Part shown: piece by piece, positions 5,868 to 7,297 of the stretch
Layout: each line of letters opens with the position of its first letter
How positions within the stretch are numbered: the first letter of the stretch is position 1
Assembly (NCBI GenBank): GCA_003022505.1
Contig: PXTQ01000066.1
Location: forward strand, 1 to 7,297
DNA: 7,297 nt
Origin: Bacteroidetes bacterium QS_8_64_10
GTDB lineage: Bacteria > Bacteroidota > Rhodothermia > Rhodothermales > Salinibacteraceae
Direction of reading: 5' to 3'
Made by a program: the position numbers and the translations under genes
Notes under the pieces: generated by a model
The model's database searches: none
Told to the model about the DNA's origin: nothing
Seen by the model: only the letters and a program-made list of their open reading frames with translations

Positions 5868-6277
5868 CGACTCTTCCTTCACGGCTCGGACTCGATACGG
5901 GCTTTTTCAAGCGGCTCGACGGCGGTGGTCAACGCGCCGAGACGGCGTGGGCGCAAATCGTCGAGGGCGGCACTACAGGAATTATTTCGTGCGTCACGAT
6001 CTTCGAGTTGCAGAAGTTGGGTCTTCGAGGTGTGATCGAAAAGCAAGCCGTGGAATCGCTGACCGAAGAGCTTCATCATTTGTGTCAGATCATCTGGCTC
6101 ACGGAAAATAGCCTGATCCGGCGCGCGGCGCGCATCTCGCACGGCAACAACATTGCGATGGCCGACGCGCTCATTCTGACTTCGCTCATGGAGGCCGACG
6201 CCGAGCACATCTACACCACGGACACCGACTTCGAGCGCTATGAAGCAGGTCCCGCCGACATCGTGCTGCTCCGATAG
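5864..6277 (+). CDS. PIN-domain toxin (VapC-like ribonuclease)
   Basis: 137 residues. PIN domains are Mg2+-dependent RNases with a small cluster of acidic residues. Here these are D11 in LGLDTGFF, E48 in SCVTIFELQ, D101 in IAMADALIL, and D120/D122 in YTTDTDF. All expected positions are present, so the enzyme looks active. It is translationally coupled to the antitoxin. Targets of VapC-type toxins are often tRNA or rRNA, but the target here cannot be told. The pair interrupts the usual argD-argF' adjacency and its codon third positions are less GC-rich than in the arg genes, both consistent with later insertion. Confidence 0.85.
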   Translation: MTTLPSRLGLDTGFFKRLDGGGQRAETAWAQIVEGGTTGIISCVTIFELQKLGLRGVIEKQAVESLTEELHHLCQIIWLTENSLIRRAARISHGNNIAMADALILTSLMEADAEHIYTTDTDFERYEAGPADIVLLR

Positions 6278-6335
6278 ACCTCCGAACTCGCTGGGGCGTC
6301 GTTCCGGCGCAACATCGCTACGGCATCTGGATCTG

Positions 6336-6386
6336 CTGAACCTGCAACTTGAAACTTGTAAACCTGCAACCTGAAACCTTTGAACC
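6336..6386 (+). repeat. CTGMAAC/TTGAAAC heptamer array ahead of argF'
   Basis: About seven head-to-tail units of the form YTGNAAC run from 6336 to 6386 with spacing of mostly seven bases (CTGCAAC at 6342 and 6364, TTGAAAC at 6349, CTGAAAC at 6371, one 8-base unit at 6356). The last unit contains the TTG start of argF'. The remaining spacer (6278-6335) shows no terminator or recognisable promoter. Confidence 0.75.
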
Positions 6387-7297
6387 ACCTCACGCACTGG
6401 TCCGCCCTGGCCGACGACACCTGGAACGAATGCGTGGACGCCGCGCTTCGCCACCACCGCGCGGGCCAGACCTGGACGAACGAGGCCCACGGACGCAGCC
6501 TGGGCCTGCTCTTTTTGAATCCGTCGCTCCGCACGCGCACCTCGATGGAACTGGCCGGTAAGCAGCTCGGCGCGCACGCCACCACGCTCGACGCCGGTGG
6601 GGGCGGCACGTGGCCGTTTGCCTGGGGCGAAGGCACCGTGATGGACGGCGATCAGAGCGAGCACCTCCGCGACGCCGGGGGCGTCTTGAGCCGCTACTTC
6701 GACACCATCGGGCTGCGCGCCTTCGCCTCGCTCACCGACTACGACCGCGACCGGCAAGACGCTGTGCTCCGCGCCTTCGCCGACGCCGCCACGGTGCCCG
6801 TCGTCAACATGGAATCGGCGTTCTACCATCCGTGTCAGGGCCTCGGCGACGCTGCGACGATTGCCGAGCACTTCGACGGCGACGTGCAAGACCGCCGCTT
6901 CGTGTTGCAGTGGACCTACCACCCGAAGCCGCTGCCGATGGCCGTCGCCAACTCGGCGCTCCTGCAGGCCGCCCGGCAGGGCACGGACGTGACCATCGCG
7001 CGGCCCGACGAATACCCGCTCGACGCGGGCATCGTGGAGCAGGCGCGCGACTACGCCGAGGCGCGCGGCGCGTCGCTCACGGAGACGCACGACCCGGACG
7101 CGGCCTACGACGACGCCGACGTGATCTACGCCAAAGCCTGGGCGGGGCGGCGCGTCTACGACGATCCGGAGGGGGAGAAAAAGCTGCGCGAGAGCTACCG
7201 GAACTGGCGCGTCACACCGGAGCGCATGGCTCGCACCGACGAGGCAATCTTCATGCACTGCCTGCCCATCCGCCGCAACGTGGTCGCCGACGACGCC
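6380..7297 (+). CDS. argF': N-acyl-ornithine carbamoyltransferase (partial, 306 codons)
   Basis: The frame is open from TTG 6380 to the window edge. An in-frame TAA at 6359-6361 limits the start to TTG 6380 or CTG 6371. The family transfers carbamoyl phosphate to N-acetyl- or N-succinyl-ornithine, replacing ordinary ArgF. Motifs are the carbamoyl-phosphate loop NPSLRTRTSMEL (47-58), WPFAWGEGTVMDGD (78-91), the HPCQ motif (150-153), WTYHPKPL (178-185), YAKAW (250-254) and HCLPIRRN (293-300). The HPCQ, WTYHPKPL and VANSAL stretches resemble the Xanthomonas acetyl-ornithine enzyme. The residue matching its Glu92, however, is Ser93 here (DGDQSEH), and the position of its carboxylated Lys302 is valine. 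Both changes point towards succinyl-ornithine. About 30 C-terminal residues are missing at the edge. Confidence 0.9.
   Translation, partial: MNHLTHWSALADDTWNECVDAALRHHRAGQTWTNEAHGRSLGLLFLNPSLRTRTSMELAGKQLGAHATTLDAGGGGTWPFAWGEGTVMDGDQSEHLRDAGGVLSRYFDTIGLRAFASLTDYDRDRQDAVLRAFADAATVPVVNMESAFYHPCQGLGDAATIAEHFDGDVQDRRFVLQWTYHPKPLPMAVANSALLQAARQGTDVTIARPDEYPLDAGIVEQARDYAEARGASLTETHDPDAAYDDADVIYAKAWAGRRVYDDPEGEKKLRESYRNWRVTPERMARTDEAIFMHCLPIRRNVVADDA

Noticed and set aside
5879..7258. 459-codon open frame on the minus strand across the toxin and argF'
   Set aside because: Antisense shadow of GC-rich coding sequence; the + strand carries clear PIN and carbamoyltransferase motifs.
6380..7297. Ordinary ornithine carbamoyltransferase (ArgF) or aspartate carbamoyltransferase
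   Set aside because: The WPFAWGEGTVMDGD and WTYHPKPL motifs belong to the N-acyl-ornithine branch.

Overview
The window looks like part of an arginine biosynthesis gene cluster from a high-GC member of the Bacteroidota/Rhodothermota group (Salinibacter/Rhodothermus-like). This is inferred from four things: the gene order (argG, argC, argD, argF'), the N-acyl-ornithine carbamoyltransferase in place of an ordinary ornithine carbamoyltransferase, the short ArgG type, and the near absence of Shine-Dalgarno sequences. All genes are on the + strand.

Layout. 2-97 is the 3' end of an unidentified gene. 98-448 is a long spacer. It holds a possible Arg-rich leader ORF (221-331), a segment (297-308) that can compete for one arm of a clear intrinsic terminator (364-397), and a TTCGACC repeat cluster. 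argG follows (449-1641) but is broken: the two halves lie in different frames and about 25 expected codons are missing at the joint near 1018. Next is a P-loop protein of the dethiobiotin-synthetase/CobB fold type (1731-2858), then a spacer holding the decayed remains of a four-helix-bundle (23S rRNA intervening-sequence/S23 type) gene between two inverted heptamer arrays. argC (3175-4251) and argD (4382-5566) look intact and are separated by a second pair of inverted heptamer arrays. A ribbon-helix-helix antitoxin and PIN-domain toxin pair (5631-6277) sits between argD and argF'. argF' begins at a TTG inside another heptamer array (6380) and runs off the window.

How the genes work together. 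ArgC and ArgD carry out the reduction and transamination of the N-acylated glutamate intermediate. ArgF' carbamoylates the N-acyl-ornithine, and ArgG, if functional, joins citrulline to aspartate. The kinase, deacylase and lyase genes are not in the window. The P-loop protein has no assigned step.

The most unusual features are the period-7 repeats that fill four of the non-coding gaps, the attenuator-like arrangement before argG, the damaged argG, and ArgF' residues that point towards succinyl-ornithine rather than acetyl-ornithine as substrate.
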